Assembly (NCBI RefSeq): GCF_039595935.1
Contig: NZ_JBCNKR010000006.1
Coordinates: forward strand, 930,001 to 994,000
Direction: 5' to 3'
DNA length: 64,000 bases
From: Flavobacterium sp.
GTDB lineage: Bacteria > Bacteroidota > Bacteroidia > Flavobacteriales > Flavobacteriaceae
The number at the start of each line of letters is the position of its first letter. Position 1 is the stretch's first letter. The notes under the pieces are model-generated. The model had not been told where the DNA came from, made no database searches, and saw nothing but the letters and a program-made list of their open reading frames with translations. Below are positions 41,356 through 50,157 of this stretch, piece by piece. The translations under genes and the position numbers were made by a program.

Positions 41356-42510
41356 TTATTCTTCCAAATTTAAATAAAACAGATCACTTGCAATTCCATC
41401 CGTTAAAAATTTTCCTTTTGGAGTTGGTTTCAGGATATTATTTTCAATCGAAAGCAAATCATCGTTTAAGAATTTTTGAGATTGCTCTAATAGATAATTC
41501 AAATATTCCGATCCAAATTCGTTTTCAATTCTTTCTAAAGAAACGCCCCAAATGGTTCTTAATCCCGTCATAATATATTCGTTATAACGGTCTGAAATGG
41601 TTAAAATCTCAGTTTCAATTGGAAGTTCGTCGTTTTGAATCGCTTTTAAATACAGAGAATTATTCGCAATATTCCAGCCTCTTTTTTCACCATCATAACT
41701 ATGAGCAGAAGGACCGATCCCGATATATTTTTTTCCTAACCAATAAGCCGAATTGTTTTTGGAGAAATAATTTTCTTTTCCAAAATTGGATAGTTCGTAA
41801 TGAATGAAACCATTTTTTTGAAGCATTTCAACTAAAATCATAAAATGATTGGAAGCCACTTCATCCTGAGGTTCAGCAATTTTTCCGGTTTGAATTAATT
41901 TGCTCAAAGCTGTTTTTGGCTCAACCGTCAAAGCATAACTCGAAATATGCGGAACGCCAAAATCTAAAGCCGTTTGGACATTATTTCTCCACATTTCGTC
42001 GCTCATTCCCGGAATTCCGTAAATTAAATCCAGCGAAATATTATCAAAATATTTAGTTGCTTCTTCCAGACATTTTTTGGCTTCCGCCGAATTATGAGCG
42101 CGATTCATCATCTTCAAATCTTCTTCATAAAAAGACTGAATTCCGATGCTTAATCTGTTTATCGGACTTTTAGATAATTCGAAAATTCGCTCAGCAGATA
42201 AATCATCTGGATTGGCTTCAAGCGTAATTTCGGGATTTTCTGCAACGATATAATTTTTATAAACTTCAGAAATTAAAAAGTTGATTTCGTCATTGGTCAA
42301 AACCGAAGGAGTTCCTCCGCCAAAATATATAGTTTCTACAATCTCATTGTCACTTCGAGCGGAGTCGAGAAGCTCATTTTTTCGCATGCCAATTTCTTTG
42401 GCTAAAGCCAAAACCATTTCGTCTTTCTTTTTCATTGAAGTCGAAAAATGAAAGTCGCAGTAATGGCAAGCCTGTTTGCAAAAAGGAATATGAATGTAGA
42501 TACCTGACAT
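41356..42510 (-). CDS. hemW: HemW-like radical SAM protein
   Basis: A 384-residue radical SAM enzyme of the HemW/HemN-like group. The start MSGIYIHIPFCKQACHYCDF bears the CxxxCxxC cluster site (Cys11, Cys15, Cys18). TIYFGGGTPSVL follows (GGGTPS), with TLEANPDDL, NRLSIGIQSFYEEDLKMMNRAH, NISLDLIYGIPGM and SSYALTVEPKT, all in HemW order. The C-terminal part ends with HemW-C material. HemW is now regarded as a haem chaperone rather than a coproporphyrinogen oxidase. Residues of about 47-56 (ELLDSARSDN) come from a palindromic-repeat fragment. The ATG at 42508-42510 was chosen; the extra 14 codons upstream look like terminator sequence. Confidence 0.93.
   Translation of the reverse strand: MSGIYIHIPFCKQACHYCDFHFSTSMKKKDEMVLALAKEIGMRKNELLDSARSDNEIVETIYFGGGTPSVLTNDEINFLISEVYKNYIVAENPEITLEANPDDLSAERIFELSKSPINRLSIGIQSFYEEDLKMMNRAHNSAEAKKCLEEATKYFDNISLDLIYGIPGMSDEMWRNNVQTALDFGVPHISSYALTVEPKTALSKLIQTGKIAEPQDEVASNHFMILVEMLQKNGFIHYELSNFGKENYFSKNNSAYWLGKKYIGIGPSAHSYDGEKRGWNIANNSLYLKAIQNDELPIETEILTISDRYNEYIMTGLRTIWGVSLERIENEFGSEYLNYLLEQSQKFLNDDLLSIENNILKPTPKGKFLTDGIASDLFYLNLEE
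42345..42378. repeat. Repeat fragment inside the HemW-like gene
   Basis: CATTGTCACTTCGAGCGGAG and the following TCGAGAAGCTCA make up a diverged relative of the GTCAC..GAGCGAAGTCGA repeat arm. It is read in frame on the minus strand as LLDSARSDN, between the first helix and the GGGTP motif. Confidence 0.75.
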
Positions 42511-42516
42511 AATAAA

Positions 42517-42544
42517 AAAAGAGCAAGTTAAATCTTGCTCTTCA
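42517..42544 (-). terminator. Terminator of the lipoprotein gene upstream of hemW
   Basis: On the minus strand: stem GAGCAAG / CTTGCTC followed by T7. It separates the lipoprotein gene at 42585-43442 from the HemW-like gene. Confidence 0.85.
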
Positions 42545-42584
42545 ATATTCAATAGTAATTAGTGATAAATTATATTTTTTTTTA

Positions 42585-43442
42585 TTAGAATGATGCGCTT
42601 TCTTTAAAAGTACCATTCGAAATAGTAATTTTTGCATTCGTCTCCGGATTCGTAGCTGTTAAGCTAAATGTTCCAGCGGCTAAAATATCATTCAGGGTTG
42701 TGAATGTAACAGTACCCGATACATTATAATTAATGTTTTGGTGAGTTGCTGTATCGTATTTTTGAAAAGTAATTCTATAAGCATTGTTGTTGCTTGTAAA
42801 ATTGTAAGTACCCGTTTTTGCCTCATAATCAGGAAAAGCAATACCTATTGTGTATTCGCTGTCATTTTCTGCATAAATAATCCTTGTTTCCTGATTTTCG
42901 ATTGTACCGTCAAATGATAAACCATGCCAGTCTTTTCCATCAATTTTAGCAGAAGTACCAAGACCTTCAATTTGCGGAGTAATTTCTTTATAAGAAACTT
43001 TAAAAGAACCGCTTACGTTAACAAAATCTGATTCGTAATCGTAACCGTCTTCAAACACTTTTCCTGTAAATTTTACCTGAACTGTTTTGTCTGTGGTATT
43101 TATGTTCTCTAAAGTAAACGTAAAAGTATTTGCAGTAAAATTTTCCGAAGCCTCCATCCACGGAATATTACTATTTGTTACGGGATTAGTAAGAGCCTGA
43201 TACAGGTTTCCATAAACATTAAATTTAAAATCAATAGCGATTCCTTCTTCAGATGTTCCCATAACTTCTATGAAATCACCTTGTTTTTGGGCTTCCCATG
43301 TTTTTACTTTTTGTGTTTTACCGTCATAAGTAAAGTTGAAGTAAGTTTCTGATGATGAATCGTCTTCACTGCTGTCAATAGAAGAACATGAGGCAATAAG
43401 CGCTGTAAATAAAACAAACGCAATAATTTTAAATTTTGTCAT
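42585..43442 (-). CDS. Lipoprotein of unknown function
   Basis: A 285-residue predicted lipoprotein. The signal ends in the lipobox LIASCSS (Cys19) and an acidic/serine tether (SEDDSSSET) follows. The mature chain is all beta: FNFTYDGKTQKVKTWEAQK, two repeated blocks with a similar pattern (IDFKFNVYGNLYQALTNPV and ITFQKYDTATHQNINYNVSG) and an end with ITISNGTF. Such repeated beta-sandwich lipoproteins are common in Flavobacterium and may bind sugar or lipid ligands; no motif settles it. A monocistronic gene with its own terminator. Confidence 0.75.
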   Translation of the reverse strand: MTKFKIIAFVLFTALIASCSSIDSSEDDSSSETYFNFTYDGKTQKVKTWEAQKQGDFIEVMGTSEEGIAIDFKFNVYGNLYQALTNPVTNSNIPWMEASENFTANTFTFTLENINTTDKTVQVKFTGKVFEDGYDYESDFVNVSGSFKVSYKEITPQIEGLGTSAKIDGKDWHGLSFDGTIENQETRIIYAENDSEYTIGIAFPDYEAKTGTYNFTSNNNAYRITFQKYDTATHQNINYNVSGTVTFTTLNDILAAGTFSLTATNPETNAKITISNGTFKESASF

Positions 43443-43480
43443 TGGGAAATTTGATTTTGGATTAATTATAACAAATATAA

Positions 43481-44035
43481 TTATTTTCGAATCTTATCCT
43501 CGTTTTGTTTTACAAAAGCATCCCAGCCAGAATAACTTTTTCCGGCGACGACTTTTCCGGAATTAAAATGGTGGCATACAGCAGCCGCTAGACCGTCTGT
43601 TGAATCGAGATTTTTAGGTAATTCTTTTAAACCTAAAAGCTGCTGAAGCATTTTAGCAACTTGTTCTTTGCTTGCATTTCCGTTTCCGGTAATAGCCATT
43701 TTTATTTTTTTAGGTTCGTATTCTGTAATCGGAATACCTCTTGAAAGTCCCGCAGCCATAGCGACACCTTGCGCACGACCTAATTTCAGCATCGATTGTA
43801 CGTTTTTGCCAAAGAAAGGCGCTTCAATCGCAATTTCGTCCGGACAATGTGTTTCGATTAATTCAATAGTTCTTTCAAAAATGATTCTCAGTTTTTGATA
43901 ATGATTATCATATTTAGAAAGCTGCAATTCATTCAATTGCAGAAATTCCATTTTTTTATTGATGACCCTAATTAATCCAAAACCCATGATTGTAGTTCCG
44001 GGGTCAATACCTAATATGATGCGTTCTTTTGTCAT
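43481..44035 (-). CDS. ruvC: Holliday junction endonuclease RuvC
   Basis: A 184-residue RuvC resolvase (from the ATG at 44033-44035). Catalytic acidic residues stand in family order: Asp11 in ILGIDPGTTIMGFGLI, Glu71 in EIAIEAPFFGKNVQSMLKLGRAQG, then the C-terminal pair in NLDSTDGLAAAVCHH. The KKIKMAITGNGNASKEQVAKML segment is another hallmark. It cuts four-way DNA junctions in recombination with RuvAB, which are not in this window. Its ATG overlaps the stop codon of the gene before it by one base (TAATG). The frame is open seven codons upstream. Confidence 0.97.
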   Translation of the reverse strand: MTKERIILGIDPGTTIMGFGLIRVINKKMEFLQLNELQLSKYDNHYQKLRIIFERTIELIETHCPDEIAIEAPFFGKNVQSMLKLGRAQGVAMAAGLSRGIPITEYEPKKIKMAITGNGNASKEQVAKMLQQLLGLKELPKNLDSTDGLAAAVCHHFNSGKVVAGKSYSGWDAFVKQNEDKIRK

Positions 44036-44718
44036 TATTTTATGTGTTCTATCCATTGATTAGCCAATTCTTCTACATAATCAACGTATGTCGTAACATT
44101 TTTAAAAGAATGAAATGTGTATTCTGGTTGGTTTTTAATAAAGTTTACATTATCGAAACTATGATCATGAGAGAACAGGAAAATTTCTTTATTATGAGGA
44201 TTGTACATTGTCAATGCTCCGTTTGCTTCATATGCAAAGGATAAAAAGTCAGAAGAATCTATTCTTTCAAAACTTTCTTCTTCACAAGCAGAGATATAAT
44301 AATCTTCATATTCACCAATTCCATTAAAACATTCTGAATTTATAAACATGAAATTCTGGTTATTACAAAAAGAATTTTCAGGACAGTTAAAAGACTCTTG
44401 AATACCACCAATATTTTTTAATAATAATTGATGTTCATGGATTAACTGCAAAGTTTTATTTTCTTCATTTTCTATTTTGTTTAACCAACCACAGATATTG
44501 TCTTCTAGGTCGTTCCAAGCAAATAAAATATAATCTTGATTATCGATTTTGATATTTGAAACTCTGGCTTTTTCTATCAATAAACTTAATTTCGGGAATG
44601 TGCTACTGAATTCTTTGCTGATTCTAAAATCTTGTTTAATAAATTTGATATTTGAATTTGGCTTTAAAAACCAAATTACTTCTTTTTTGAAAGTTTCAAA
44701 ATCTTTTTCGTGTTCCAT
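44035..44718 (-). CDS. Unknown protein upstream of ruvC (SUKH-like?)
   Basis: A 227-residue soluble protein with no clear family. It starts MEHEKDFETFKKEVIWFL, has a segment ENIGGIQESF, a GEYEDYYISACEEESF patch and ends HSFKNVTTYVDYVEELANQWIEHIK. The layout of FLSFAYEANGALTMYN..EIFLFSHDH and the C-terminal helix recalls SUKH/SMI1-KNR4 domains, which bind toxins or partners, but this is a weak resemblance. Its stop overlaps the ruvC start, so the two are co-translated, although no link to recombination is obvious. Confidence 0.65.
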   Translation of the reverse strand: MEHEKDFETFKKEVIWFLKPNSNIKFIKQDFRISKEFSSTFPKLSLLIEKARVSNIKIDNQDYILFAWNDLEDNICGWLNKIENEENKTLQLIHEHQLLLKNIGGIQESFNCPENSFCNNQNFMFINSECFNGIGEYEDYYISACEEESFERIDSSDFLSFAYEANGALTMYNPHNKEIFLFSHDHSFDNVNFIKNQPEYTFHSFKNVTTYVDYVEELANQWIEHIK

Positions 44719-44747
44719 ATTTCATTATTCATTTTCTCATTTTCAAA

Positions 44748-44777
44748 TTGCCACATTCTCAAATTGGTTTACTTTTG
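44748..44777 (+). promoter_or_regulatory. Perfect promoter ending 4 bp before an ATG (leaderless start)
   Basis: TTG at 44748-44750, a 19-bp spacer, and TACTTTTG at 44770-44777. The start codon of the next gene is at 44782-44784, so transcription should begin at or within the codon. Confidence 0.75.
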
Positions 44778-44781
44778 CGGC

Positions 44782-45726
44782 ATGATTTCAATTCCTCACA
44801 AAGCTAAGCAATTCCTTGTTCTTCTGGCTAAACTTTTGATCGTTGGCGGCGCATTTTATTTTATTTACAATCAGCTCGCTAATAACGATAAGTTAGACTG
44901 GCAGAAATTCATTGTATTATTTCGTAAAAATCAATCCGTTTTAGGGATTTCGTTTATCTTGCTTTTGAGTGTTTTGAATCGTTATTTTGAGATTCTAAAA
45001 TGGCAGAATCTGGCACAGGTAATTGATAAAATATCTCTTTATGAAGCCACAAAACAGGTTTTAGCAGCTTTAACAGCAGGGATTTTTACGCCAAATGGAG
45101 TAGGAGAGTATGCAGGAAAAGCGTTGTATTATCCAAAATCAGAAGCCAAAAAAGTAGTTTTTCTGAACCTTATCTGCAACGGAATTCAGATGATTTTAAC
45201 GATCATTTTTGGAATATTCGGATTAATGTATTTTAATGCAAGTTATAATGTAATTACAACTAAAACGGTAGCGATTTTATTTGGAGGATTTGTACTGCTT
45301 TTGGTAATTTTATTTTCACTTAAAAAAATCAAAATCAAAGGATATTCAATTGAAAAACTGATTCATAAAATCAATGAAATTCCAAAAACGATTCATCACA
45401 AAAATATTATTTTAGGCATTTTGCGTTATTTGGTTTTCTCGCATCAATATTACTTTTTGTTTCTGGCTTTTGATGTCGAACTGCCTTATTCTATTTTGAT
45501 TGCGACTATAACATCAGTTTATTTTCTGGCTTCATCGCTGCCAACATTTCAATTTTTAGATTTTGCCGTAAAAGGAAGTGTTGCCATGTATTTTTTTTGT
45601 ATTCTGGGCGTAAACGAATGGATAGTCGTATTTATAAGCACCTTAATGTGGTTTTTAAACGTAGTATTGCCAGTAGTTTTAGGAGGTTATTTTGTACTGA
45701 ATTTTAAAACCAAAATTGCAGAATGA
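44782..45726 (+). CDS. LPG synthase-TM-like (UPF0104) membrane protein
   Basis: A 314-residue inner-membrane protein of the lysylphosphatidylglycerol-synthase transmembrane (UPF0104) family, with eight to nine helices. The pattern starts KQFLVLLAKLLIVGGAFYFIY, the family motif A-ALTAGIFTPNGVGEYAGKA is seen near residue 100, and a late segment VVFISTLMWFLNVVLPVVLGGYF follows. True MprF also has an aminoacyl-transfer domain; here that is missing, so the protein may be a flippase-like relative. It overlaps the downstream glycosyltransferase by 4 bp, which suggests a role in lipid or glycolipid handling. Confidence 0.87.
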   Translation: MISIPHKAKQFLVLLAKLLIVGGAFYFIYNQLANNDKLDWQKFIVLFRKNQSVLGISFILLLSVLNRYFEILKWQNLAQVIDKISLYEATKQVLAALTAGIFTPNGVGEYAGKALYYPKSEAKKVVFLNLICNGIQMILTIIFGIFGLMYFNASYNVITTKTVAILFGGFVLLLVILFSLKKIKIKGYSIEKLIHKINEIPKTIHHKNIILGILRYLVFSHQYYFLFLAFDVELPYSILIATITSVYFLASSLPTFQFLDFAVKGSVAMYFFCILGVNEWIVVFISTLMWFLNVVLPVVLGGYFVLNFKTKIAE

Positions 45727-46826
45727 TTTTTGCATTATTCGGCATATTGACCTTTTATGTAATTAGTATTAGTTTGCTTATTTATGGGTTTTTCAAAATC
45801 AAAAAATTTCATAAAACAGATTTACAGCCGCAAACGAGTTTTACCATAATTGTTCCTTTTCGAAATGAAGAAGAAAACCTGCCGAATCTTTTAAATAGTA
45901 TTTCCGGACTTAATTATCCAACAGATTTATTTGAAGTAATTTTGGTTGATGATTCTTCAAATGAAAAATTTCAATCATCAATTGTTAATTATCAATTATC
46001 AATTATAGATAATATTCGTCTTTCAAATTCACCAAAAAAAGATGCGATAACTACAGCAATGAATCATGTAAAAACCAATTGGGTAATTACAACAGATGCT
46101 GATTGTATTGTTCCTCAAAACTGGCTTTTAGCGTTTGATAATTACATTCAGGAAAATAAAGTTTCGATGCTTGCCGGGGCAGTTTCGTATGAATGTAAGA
46201 ATTCATTTTTAGATCATTTTCAGCAGTTAGATTTAACCAGCCTGCAAGGCGCAACAATTGGAAGTTTTGGTCTCAACAAAGGTTTCATGTGCAACGGAGC
46301 CAATTTTGCCTACAAAAAATCATTGTTTGAAAGCTTAAATGGTTTTGAGGGAAATGACAAAATAGCAAGTGGTGACGATGTTTTTTTACTGCAAAAAGCA
46401 ATTGAAAAATTCCCGGACGAAGTTCATTATCTAAAATCGAAAAACACCATCGTTATTACAAAACCAACCGAAAACTGGAGAGCTCTTTTCTATCAAAGAG
46501 TACGCTGGGCGGCTAAAACAAGTTCCTACAAAAGTAATTTTGGAAAGTTTCTGGGGATAATTGTTTTCTTAGGAAATCTAACTTTAGTTATTTGTTTTTT
46601 CTTGTTCCTTTTCGGATTTTTGGGTTATCCCATTTTGGTTTTATTTGCCTTCTTTAAGTTTGTAATCGACTTTATTTTACTTTCAGTAACAAATCAATTT
46701 TTAACAGAGACTAAAATTAAAAGCCTTTTATTGAGTAGTTTACTTTACCCGTTTTTTAGTTCAGCAGTAGCTTTATACAGTTTATTTGGCTCTTATGAAT
46801 GGAAGGGAAGACGATTTGAAAAATAA
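45723..46826 (+). CDS. Membrane-bound family 2 glycosyltransferase
   Basis: A 367-residue GT2-type glycosyltransferase. After an N-terminal membrane helix (FYVISISLLIYGFF) comes the nucleotide-sugar domain with FTIIVPFRNEEENLPNLLNSI, FEVILVDDSSNEKF (DD), TTDADCIVP (DxD) and GDDVFLLQKAI, then FYQRVRWAAKTSSYK (Q/RxxRW). Three more membrane helices follow at the C-terminus. It probably adds a sugar to a lipid carrier or lipid on the cytoplasmic face. It overlaps the LPG-synthase-like gene by 4 bp; the two are likely one operon with a leaderless first gene. Confidence 0.92.
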   Translation: MIFALFGILTFYVISISLLIYGFFKIKKFHKTDLQPQTSFTIIVPFRNEEENLPNLLNSISGLNYPTDLFEVILVDDSSNEKFQSSIVNYQLSIIDNIRLSNSPKKDAITTAMNHVKTNWVITTDADCIVPQNWLLAFDNYIQENKVSMLAGAVSYECKNSFLDHFQQLDLTSLQGATIGSFGLNKGFMCNGANFAYKKSLFESLNGFEGNDKIASGDDVFLLQKAIEKFPDEVHYLKSKNTIVITKPTENWRALFYQRVRWAAKTSSYKSNFGKFLGIIVFLGNLTLVICFFLFLFGFLGYPILVLFAFFKFVIDFILLSVTNQFLTETKIKSLLLSSLLYPFFSSAVALYSLFGSYEWKGRRFEK

Positions 46827-46828
46827 AA

Positions 46829-47314
46829 CTATTTCTCGTTTTTGGCCTTAATAATTACAGGCAGAATAAACTGAGTTTTTACCGGAAGTCCGCGTTTGAT
46901 AGCAGGATTTACTTTAGGAAAATCAACTAATCTTGCATGAAGAATACTATCTATTCTTGTAGTGTTGTATTTAACAGAATCCTTTTTAAACTCCGGCTCA
47001 AACTTCATTTTTGAATTAGGGAAAATAGTTACCTTAACCTTAATAGTGTCTAAATCAGGGTACAAAATAGATAAACTATCTACATCTAATTTTTGTTGTA
47101 TAAGCTGCGACATAACATCAAAAAAACATTTTTGGCGCTGTTGTTTATCGTTTATAGTTTCGCAGTCGGCAACTGTAGGATATTCATCAACTTCTTTCCA
47201 GTTAATCGATTTTAATTCTTTTTGAAGTAACTCTTTTTCAGACGGAACTTTCTTCTCAAAATATTGACAAGAGTTAAAAAAGATACTAATCAGAAAAATG
47301 AAAAAATACTTCAA
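46829..47314 (-). CDS. Small lipoprotein, TonB-accessory-like
   Basis: A 161-residue predicted lipoprotein (lipobox FFNSC, Cys16). The chain is ELLQKELKSINWKEVDEYPT, then a Cys pair in ADCETINDKQQRQKCFF, a strand IKVKVTIFPNSKMKF and an ending FPKVNPAIKRGLPVKTQFILPVII. The last part is the TonB_C-like ending found in a group of Flavobacteriaceae proteins. It may interact with envelope complexes; no more specific role can be given. It ends three bases from the convergent glycosyltransferase gene. Confidence 0.75.
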   Translation of the reverse strand: MKYFFIFLISIFFNSCQYFEKKVPSEKELLQKELKSINWKEVDEYPTVADCETINDKQQRQKCFFDVMSQLIQQKLDVDSLSILYPDLDTIKVKVTIFPNSKMKFEPEFKKDSVKYNTTRIDSILHARLVDFPKVNPAIKRGLPVKTQFILPVIIKAKNEK

Positions 47315-47363
47315 GGCTTTGATGTTGAATTGAATAATATAGATTTAAAGTATAAAAATACAA

Positions 47364-47747
47364 TTATTTTTTTTGAGATTCTTTGTATTCTAAATAATCT
47401 TCATAACTTTCAGAAAGCCAATGTTCTTTATTTTGTTTTGCAACTTCCTTTTGGTCAGGATACAATTTTTCAAGCCGATCTGAAAATGCAGCAATTTGTA
47501 CCGTATAATTGTAAAAGTCGGTTTTGCTTAAAAGAATTTCAGGATCGTTTTTTCGGCTAAAAAACTCGAAAAATAAAGAATCGAATTCTTTCATGGAAAA
47601 ATTCATGATCTTTTTCTTATTACTTTTATAAATACTGTCTTGTAAAAGCTGATCGTCGATTGGGATTTTTTTACTTTGTGCAAATGCCGAATCACTGATC
47701 GAAAAGACCAAAAAAAGAAGTAGAGATAATGACAATAAACGGCGCAT
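47364..47747 (-). CDS. Exported protein of unknown function
   Basis: A 127-residue protein with a signal peptide (MRRLLSLSLLLFLVFS to AFAQ) and a largely helical, charged mature part (FSMKEFDSLFFEFFSRKNDPE, YLEYKESQKK). No motif is recognised. It is divergent from DUF456 (47795), whose start lies 48 bp away, and upstream of the TonB-accessory-like gene on the same strand, spaced 49 bp. Confidence 0.7.
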   Translation of the reverse strand: MRRLLSLSLLLFLVFSISDSAFAQSKKIPIDDQLLQDSIYKSNKKKIMNFSMKEFDSLFFEFFSRKNDPEILLSKTDFYNYTVQIAAFSDRLEKLYPDQKEVAKQNKEHWLSESYEDYLEYKESQKK

Positions 47748-47794
47748 TTTTTAAATATAAAAACAAATTTGTAAGTACAAAATTACAAAAAAAT

Positions 47795-48295
47795 ATGGAT
47801 TTACTATTACTGACATTAGGTTTTATATGTATGATTGTGGGTATATTTGGGAGTTTTCTGCCAGTTTTACCTGGACTTTCAAGCTGTTGGGTAGGTTTGC
47901 TGCTATTATATCTAACAAAAGCAGTCGACAATAATTACTGGGTTTTAGGAATTACTCTTTTACTGACTATAATAATCACGGTTTTAGACTACATAATTCC
48001 GGCAAAAGGAACCAAGAAATTTGGCGGAAGCTCATACGGAGTTTGGGGAACCAACATAGGTCTTGTGGTTGGAATTTTGGCACCCATACCGTTTGGAGTT
48101 ATCATAGGCCCGTTTGTGGGAGCACTTATTGGCGAAATGATTTACGATTCTACCAATCACAAAAGAGCTTTAAAAGCCGCGACCGGATCCCTCTTAGGCT
48201 TCCTTGCATCTAGTTTTATAAACTTTATGTTCTGCATCATTTATTTCGGAATTTTCATTCACACAACATGGGAATATCGAAACATATTGTTTTAA
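47795..48295 (+). CDS. DUF456-family membrane protein
   Basis: A 166-residue membrane protein with five or so helices. The DUF456 start MDLLLLTLGFICMIVGIFGSFLPVLPG is very clear (GxFGSxxPxLPG), followed by TIIITVLDYIIPAKGTKKFGGSSYG and VVGILAPIPFGVIIGPFVGALIGEM. The ATG at 47795 leaves out a 22-codon extension that overlaps the divergent gene. Function of the family is unknown; it is widely present in Bacteroidota. Confidence 0.93.
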   Translation: MDLLLLTLGFICMIVGIFGSFLPVLPGLSSCWVGLLLLYLTKAVDNNYWVLGITLLLTIIITVLDYIIPAKGTKKFGGSSYGVWGTNIGLVVGILAPIPFGVIIGPFVGALIGEMIYDSTNHKRALKAATGSLLGFLASSFINFMFCIIYFGIFIHTTWEYRNILF

Positions 48296-48573
48296 TTATG
48301 TAATAAATATTTAGCTTTTTTCTTATTTTTTCTTTTTTTTAAGAAAAATTTGAACTTTTTAAGAAAAATATTTCACTTTACTTTGATTTCGAAAGGGTTA
48401 TATTTACTGGTATTTAGAGTTTTTGGCTTTAAAGTGCTCAAAATTTTAAGTGTAAAATCTTAACTTATTTTTTGGATATGTTAAAATATTTTATATTTTT
48501 ATCCTGATTAACGATAAAAAGCCCCACTTTATCGATTATTTTGAATGAGTATAAATTATTTATCTAATAAGTT

Positions 48574-49182
48574 ATGAGTATGACCCCAAACCTACAAATT
48601 GAGCTTAGACGTTTTATTTCTTCTAACGTTGTTTCAAAACTAAATAAGTTTTATTTTGAAAATGATGCACTCCTAATCAAAGGAATTGATGTTTCGATCG
48701 GTACAGTTTTAATGGGTCTTTATAACAAGGCCGAAGAAACAGGCTTCTACAAAGAAATAGTTTCGTTAATCGAAGATAATTCAAATTTTTATCAGGAAGT
48801 CGATTTTACTTCCGGCCGAATTTTATCAGTCGACGACTGTTACCGTCTGGAAGGAAATGCATTGCTAAAAGAAATTTTCACCAATAAAAAAGGCAGAATT
48901 TCTGAAATGATTTCAAATGAAGTCGGAATCAAAAGCGAAACAGCCCGCGAAATACTTAACTTCTCTGCACTACTAGTTATCTCTTATCTTAAAAATAATA
49001 TCCAATTACTAGACAGTTTAAAATTACTGTTAGAAGAACAAAAAAGAGATATTTTAAACAGCATTCAGCCAGGAATCAAAATCATCTTAGGATTTTCATG
49101 TTACGAATCTGTTGAAGACAAAAACCAAAACATCGGAAGATCAATTTTTACACTTTTCGGACATAACTTTTTTAGTTTCTGA
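48574..49182 (+). CDS. DUF937-like protein
   Basis: A 202-residue soluble protein. LLIKGIDVSIGTVLMGLYNKAEETGFYKEIVSLI and ISEMISNEVGIKSETAREILNFSALLVISYL resemble the repeated helical segments of DUF937 proteins, which occur as single or tandem copies in many bacteria and whose role is unknown. It starts after a long AT-rich leader (278 bp) containing only a CGATAAA (48512) / TTTATCG (48528) hairpin. Its stop lies 67 bp before the convergent RluB-like gene. Confidence 0.75.
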   Translation: MSMTPNLQIELRRFISSNVVSKLNKFYFENDALLIKGIDVSIGTVLMGLYNKAEETGFYKEIVSLIEDNSNFYQEVDFTSGRILSVDDCYRLEGNALLKEIFTNKKGRISEMISNEVGIKSETAREILNFSALLVISYLKNNIQLLDSLKLLLEEQKRDILNSIQPGIKIILGFSCYESVEDKNQNIGRSIFTLFGHNFFSF

Positions 49183-49187
49183 AATAA

Positions 49188-49226
49188 AAAAATCCCATTT
49201 TACAAAGTAAAACAGGATTTCTATAG
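49188..49226 (-). terminator. Terminator between DUF937-like and RluB-like genes
   Basis: Stem around ATCC.ATTTTAC / GTAAAA..GGAT with a T7 run on the minus strand. It lies between convergent genes and fits best as terminator of the RluB-like gene. Confidence 0.8.
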
Positions 49227-49248
49227 TAATTAAATTTGAAAAGTCCTT

Positions 49249-50157
49249 TTATGAGTTTTTCAAATTGATAACTTCTTGATCTGTCAAAAAGCGCCAGTTT
49301 CCTCTAGGAAGATTCTTCTTAGTTAAACCAGCAAAAGAAACGCGGTCAATTCTTAAAACATCATAATCAAAGTGTTCGAAAATAGCACGAACCACCTTTA
49401 CATTCGATGTGCGTAATTTTAGACCCACCTCACTTTTTGCTTCTTTTTCAATATAACTTATTTCTTCAATAAAAACGCGGTGTCCGTCAAGAACCAAACC
49501 TTTGCTGATTTTTTCTAAGTCTTCAAACTTTAAGTTTTTATCTAAAGAAACCTGATAAATTTTAGAAGATTTCTGATTTGGCAAAGTAAACTTACGAATC
49601 AAATCATTGTCATTCGTAAACAACAATAATCCGGTTGTATTTTTGTCCATTCTTCCAACAGGAGAAATTTTTGAATTTGTAGCTCCGCGAACAAGTTCCA
49701 GAACGTTACGAAATTCCTGTCCTTCATCAAGAGCAGTAGTAAAGTTTTTAGGTTTATTAAGTAAAATATATTCTTTCTTTTCAGGAGTCAATAGAACACC
49801 ATCAAAATTCACAACATCATTTAATTTTACTAAATAACCCATTTCAGTAACCGGTACGCCATTTACTTTAACGTTTCCAGACTGAATATATAAATCGGCA
49901 TCACGACGAGAACAAACCCCGGAATTAGCGATATATTTATTCAAACGAATCTCATCCGAAGCTTTTTGTCTCTTTGCCGGTTGATTTTGTTTTCTGAATT
50001 TTTCAGCCGCGGCATCCTGCGCTGCTTTCACTTCAGGTTTCACTTTTTTCGGTCCCTGCGCACGTTTTGGCAAAGCAGGTTTTGGCTTATTAGAGTTTGA
50101 TCTTGAGCTATTTGGTCTAGATCCGCCTCTTTTATTATTGCCTTCCTTATTGTTCAT
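49249..50157 (-). CDS. RluB/RsuA-type rRNA pseudouridine synthase
   Basis: A 302-residue pseudouridine synthase. The first 65 residues form a basic Lys/Arg/Asn/Pro-rich tail typical of Flavobacteriia. The S4 RNA-binding domain follows (IRLNKYIANSGVCSRRDADLYIQSG, VKVNGVPV). The catalytic part is VGRMDKNTTGLLLFTND with the active-site Asp in GRxDxxTxGL. It also has LDEGQEFRNVLELV. Such enzymes modify one uridine of 23S rRNA (RluB) or 16S rRNA (RsuA); the S4 domain and the sequence around the catalytic box suit the RluB group better. No signal peptide. Single gene. Confidence 0.92.
   Translation of the reverse strand: MNNKEGNNKRGGSRPNSSRSNSNKPKPALPKRAQGPKKVKPEVKAAQDAAAEKFRKQNQPAKRQKASDEIRLNKYIANSGVCSRRDADLYIQSGNVKVNGVPVTEMGYLVKLNDVVNFDGVLLTPEKKEYILLNKPKNFTTALDEGQEFRNVLELVRGATNSKISPVGRMDKNTTGLLLFTNDNDLIRKFTLPNQKSSKIYQVSLDKNLKFEDLEKISKGLVLDGHRVFIEEISYIEKEAKSEVGLKLRTSNVKVVRAIFEHFDYDVLRIDRVSFAGLTKKNLPRGNWRFLTDQEVINLKNS

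Noticed and set aside
48296..48573. Riboswitch or small RNA in the AT-rich leader of the DUF937-like gene
   Set aside because: Only one short CGATAAA/TTTATCG hairpin is seen and no terminator or known aptamer pattern, so a regulatory RNA is not supported.
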